From NCBI GenBank assembly GCA_910575035.1, contig CAJTDL010000029.1, positions 1 through 53,007 on the forward strand: a stretch of 53,007 bases of DNA, given 5' to 3'. Within the stretch, counting starts at the first letter, position 1. Each line of letters starts with the position of its first letter. The stretch is from Lachnospiraceae bacterium. GTDB taxonomy: Bacteria; Bacillota; Clostridia; Lachnospirales; Lachnospiraceae. Below the pieces are notes generated by a model. That model was not told the DNA's origin. It ran no database searches and saw nothing but the letters and a program-made list of their open reading frames with translations. The position numbers were made by a program, and so were the translations under genes. Below are positions 50,583 to 53,007 of this stretch, in pieces.

Positions 50583-50984
50583 TTATGTTTCTGCCAGGTC
50601 TGCAAGTGTGATGCCATAGAAAAAGTCATGCGATAACTTATCAAATTTTTTCCACATGGCAATGGTGGGGCAGACAGATTCTCTGTCACAGGGTTCTGCT
50701 TCTGGCAGCAGACAGGATACGGGGGCAAGCTGTTCACCCACAGCTTCCAGTATCTCACCAACCGGATAGTCGGCAGTGCTGCGTATAAGCCGGTAGCCGC
50801 CGCCCTTGCCTCTGAGACCGTGGATTAGTTTATGTTTTACCAGTTGCTTTATGATAATCTCCATATATTTTTCAGATATGCCCTGTCTTTTGGAAATATC
50901 CTTTAACGGGGTGTATTTGTCTGTATCCTGCATTGCAAGGTCAATCATCAGACGCAGGGCATACCGTCCTCTTGTTGAAATCAT
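50583..50984 (-). CDS. Rrf2 family regulator (CymR/IscR-like)
   Basis: A 133-residue winged-helix regulator. It has M-I-S-T-R-G-R-Y-A-L-R-L-M-I-D-L-A at the start, I-S-E-K-Y-M-E-I-I-I-K-Q-L in the recognition region and G-L-R-G-K-G-G-G-Y-R-L wing. Three cysteines lie at C-x7-C-x5-C near residues 92-106, so an iron-sulfur cluster is possible, unlike classic CymR. It sits at the end of the sulfur island and is the natural candidate to bind the ACCTAY-N7-RTAGGA motif. The start at 50984 has GGAGG upstream. Confidence 0.93.
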   Translation of the reverse strand: MISTRGRYALRLMIDLAMQDTDKYTPLKDISKRQGISEKYMEIIIKQLVKHKLIHGLRGKGGGYRLIRSTADYPVGEILEAVGEQLAPVSCLLPEAEPCDRESVCPTIAMWKKFDKLSHDFFYGITLADLAET

Positions 50985-51044
50985 GGGTTTCCTCCTTTTT
51001 TCTCAAAGTATAACGTACTTGTGGGGAAAAATCAATACATACAA

Positions 51045-51063
51045 ACCTATTAGAATAATATGT
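51045..51063 (+). promoter_or_regulatory. Putative Rrf2 operator between rrf2 and lysR genes
   Basis: ACCTAT-N7-ATATGT, a palindrome with one mismatch, has the same half-site and spacing as 39134-39152 and 43831-43849. Its place between the divergent Rrf2 and LysR genes would allow autoregulation. Confidence 0.45.
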
Positions 51064-51098
51064 TTATGACGCTGAAAAAGAAAGAAGGTATCAATTAT

Positions 51099-52010
51099 AT
51101 GACATTGACACAATTAAAATATGCTGTATGTGCAGCCGGAGAAAATTCAATGAATGATGCAGCAAAAAAGTTATATATTTCACAGCCCAGCCTGTCAGGT
51201 GCGGTGGCCAGTCTGGAAAAGGAATTGGAGATATCAATTTTTAACAAATCGAAAACAGGTATTTCCCTGACAACAGAGGGAGAGGAATTTATAGGGTATG
51301 CAAGGCAGGTGTTAGAACAGTATGAATTGCTGGAGGCAAAATATATTACCAAAAAGGAAACGAAACAGAAATTCAGTGTGTCTATGCAGCATTATACATT
51401 TGCGGTTCAAGCCTTTATTGAAACCATCCAACAGTATGGGATGAATGATTATGAATTTGAAATATATGAAGAGAAAACCCACAGGGTAATTGAAAATGTA
51501 AGGAATTGCAAATCGGAACTGGGAATTTTGTATTTAAATAATTTTAATAGACAGGTATTAGAAAAAATATTTTCAGAATACCGTTTGGAATTTCATCCGA
51601 TTTTTGACTGTGGTTTGTATGTTTATATGGCAAAAACGCATCCTTTGGCAGGAAAGAAATGGATTGAACTGGAGGAACTTATGGAGTATCCCTGCCTTTC
51701 TTTTTCGCAGGGGGAACATAATTCCTTTTATTTTGCGGAAGAGGTGTTAAGTACGATACCTTATAAGAAATTGATAAAAGCCAGTGACAGGGCAACTCTT
51801 TTAAATTTAATGATAGGCATTCAAGGGTTTACTATTTGTTCCGGTATTATTTGTGAAGAACTGAATGGCGCAGATTATGTTGCGGTACGTCTAAATTCCA
51901 GTGATAAGATGACGATCGGCTATCTTACAAGGAAAGATATACATATCAGTAAAATTGGAATCGATTATCTGGCAGCATTAGAAAAATTTAAGGATAAAGT
52001 GATGCTGTAA
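51099..52010 (+). CDS. LysR family transcriptional regulator
   Basis: A 303-residue LysR regulator and paralog of the one at 27134-28039. It has L-T-Q-L-K-Y-A-V, A-A-K-K-L-Y-I-S-Q-P-S-L-S, G-Y-A-R-Q-V-L-E-Q and an effector domain with S-M-Q-H-Y-T-F. ATG 51099 follows AGAAGG. It may add a second layer of control over sulfur or amino acid genes; its own target is not clear. NadA follows 59 bp later on the same strand. Confidence 0.93.
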   Translation: MTLTQLKYAVCAAGENSMNDAAKKLYISQPSLSGAVASLEKELEISIFNKSKTGISLTTEGEEFIGYARQVLEQYELLEAKYITKKETKQKFSVSMQHYTFAVQAFIETIQQYGMNDYEFEIYEEKTHRVIENVRNCKSELGILYLNNFNRQVLEKIFSEYRLEFHPIFDCGLYVYMAKTHPLAGKKWIELEELMEYPCLSFSQGEHNSFYFAEEVLSTIPYKKLIKASDRATLLNLMIGIQGFTICSGIICEELNGADYVAVRLNSSDKMTIGYLTRKDIHISKIGIDYLAALEKFKDKVML

Positions 52011-52069
52011 AACAACACAAAAAAGAAAGAACTGTGTGCTGCAAGTGGTTAAGAAGTAAGGAGCAAAAA

Positions 52070-52930
52070 ATGATAGAACAGAATATAGGGAATGAAATTT
52101 TACAATTAAAGAAGGAGAAAGATGTAGCGATTTTGGCACATTATTATGTGGATGGAGAAGTGCAGGAAATAGCAGACTATGTTGGCGATTCATACTATCT
52201 TGCGGAAAAAGCAACAAGGATAACACAAGAAAATATATTGTTTTGTGGCGTTGCTTTTATGGGTGAAAGTGCAAAAATCTTAAATCCCCAAAAGAAAGTA
52301 TATATGGCGGATGACAGTGCTGATTGCCCGATGGCTCATATGGCAGATATAGAAAAAATACGGGAAGTCAGAAGGGAATATAATGATGTTGCAGTTGTCT
52401 GTTATGTAAATTCCACAACAGAGATAAAGGCTGAGTCCGATGTATGTGTAACTTCTTCAAATGCTTTAAAAATTGTAAGAGCATTGCCCAATAAATATAT
52501 TTACTTAATTCCTGACTATAATCTGGCTCATTATATTTCCAAACAGGTGCCGGAAAAGAAGTTTATATTTAATGATGGTTTTTGCCATGTACATAAAAGT
52601 ATTCATGGTACTGACATAAGAATGGCTAAACAAATTCATCCGGCTGCACTGGTATTGGCACATCCAGAGTGTACAGAAGATGTTTTGGAACTTGCTGATT
52701 TTATTGGCAGTACATCACAAATAATAGATTTTGTGAAACAATCCAATTGCAGCGCTTTTATTATATGCACGGAAATTGGTGTTTTTTTTGAACTGATGCA
52801 GAGAAATCCTGCCAAAAAGTTTTATTCTGTGGGACATCAGCAGTTTTGTCCAAACATGAAAAAGGTACGGATAGAAAAAGTATTAAATAAACTGAAAATA
52901 GATAATTGCGAAACAAGTTCGCAATCTTGA
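52070..52930 (+). CDS. nadA: Quinolinate synthase
   Basis: This 286-residue enzyme condenses iminoaspartate with dihydroxyacetone phosphate to quinolinate for NAD synthesis. A-I-L-A-H-Y-Y-V-D-G-E-V-Q near residue 22 and V-G-D-S-Y-Y-L are typical. The three 4Fe-4S cysteines are visible in F-C-G-V, H-P-E-C and Q-F-C-P-N-M. ATG 52070 has AAGGAG upstream. Iron-sulfur need gives a link with sulfur supply. Confidence 0.94.
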   Translation: MIEQNIGNEILQLKKEKDVAILAHYYVDGEVQEIADYVGDSYYLAEKATRITQENILFCGVAFMGESAKILNPQKKVYMADDSADCPMAHMADIEKIREVRREYNDVAVVCYVNSTTEIKAESDVCVTSSNALKIVRALPNKYIYLIPDYNLAHYISKQVPEKKFIFNDGFCHVHKSIHGTDIRMAKQIHPAALVLAHPECTEDVLELADFIGSTSQIIDFVKQSNCSAFIICTEIGVFFELMQRNPAKKFYSVGHQQFCPNMKKVRIEKVLNKLKIDNCETSSQS

Positions 52931-52978
52931 TTCCAACAGAGAAAAAATCTGGTCATGCCGGATTTTCAGGAGGTGGAT

Positions 52979-53007
52979 GTGGATAACCAGATTTTAAGAC
53001 ATGAAAA
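52979..53007 (+). CDS. Start of a further gene, cut by the window end
   Basis: GTG 52979 with AGGAGG five nt upstream opens a frame (V-D-N-Q-I-L-R-H-E) that stays open to the end. After nadA, nadB or nadC would be expected, but nine residues cannot confirm this. Confidence 0.4.

Noticed and set aside
1-53007. CRISPR array, rRNA genes, integrase or relaxase
   Set aside because: No regular repeat-spacer array, no rRNA sequence, and no tyrosine/serine recombinase or relaxase motif was seen on either strand.

Overview
The window looks like genomic DNA of a gut Clostridia species, probably Lachnospiraceae. The reasons are the low-to-medium GC content, strong AGGAGG-type ribosome binding sites, frequent TTG and GTG starts, sigma-A promoters, and conjugation genes of the Tn1549/CTn type. 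No host marker gene is present, so the genus cannot be named.

Positions 1-26,280 are the conjugation and maintenance half of an integrative conjugative element (ICE). It opens at the 3' end of a group II intron that interrupts the Walker B motif of the VirD4/TraG coupling protein. Maff2, a TrbL/VirB6-like channel protein, three accessory proteins, PrgI, a C5 DNA methyltransferase, the VirB4 ATPase and a membrane-anchored 3D + NlpC/P60 hydrolase follow. Next come two paralogous 290-residue proteins with a HicAB toxin-antitoxin pair between them, an MT-A70 methylase, a giant DNA methylase/SNF2 helicase split by a second, complete group II intron, a sortase, a double-SpoVG-domain protein and a coiled-coil protein. 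A TnpV-like gene lies in another frame inside the helicase linker. No integrase, relaxase or attachment site is visible.

Positions 26,280-36,560 are AT-rich and read mostly leftward. They hold a LysE exporter with a LysR regulator, small stress-type and membrane proteins, an XRE regulator with a broken partner, a MATE pump, an aminotransferase with an Lrp regulator, a divergent MocR regulator, and a TetR/flavoprotein pair with clear operators. Positions 36,690-38,990 hold a frameshifted secreted Ig-like/transglutaminase protein and a decaying tandem family of small proteins.

Positions 39,050-50,990 are a cysteine/methionine island of two rightward operons. Operon 1 starts with a tRNA-like sequence (anticodon-position GCA, the Cys anticodon). 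It then encodes a class II amidotransferase, glutamate-cysteine ligase, a cystathionine lyase-type enzyme and a MalY/PatB-type C-S lyase. Operon 2 has a perfect TTGACA-17-TATAAT promoter, a 32-residue leader peptide with seven cysteines, an intrinsic terminator, and then cysK, metQ-metN-metI and a cystine-type ABC transporter. An Rrf2 regulator follows convergently. A 19-bp motif, ACCTAY-N7-RTAGGA or close to it, recurs at both operon promoters and in the Rrf2/LysR intergenic region. The likely logic is that sulfur amino acid uptake, cysteine synthesis and gamma-glutamylcysteine formation are coordinated by an Rrf2 repressor plus cysteine-codon attenuation. A LysR paralog, nadA and the start of another gene end the window.

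The strongest candidates for undescribed biology are the tRNA-like leader, the Cys-rich attenuator, the nested TnpV frame, a duplicated covarying RNA element in the ICE, and the intertwined inverted repeats before Maff2.
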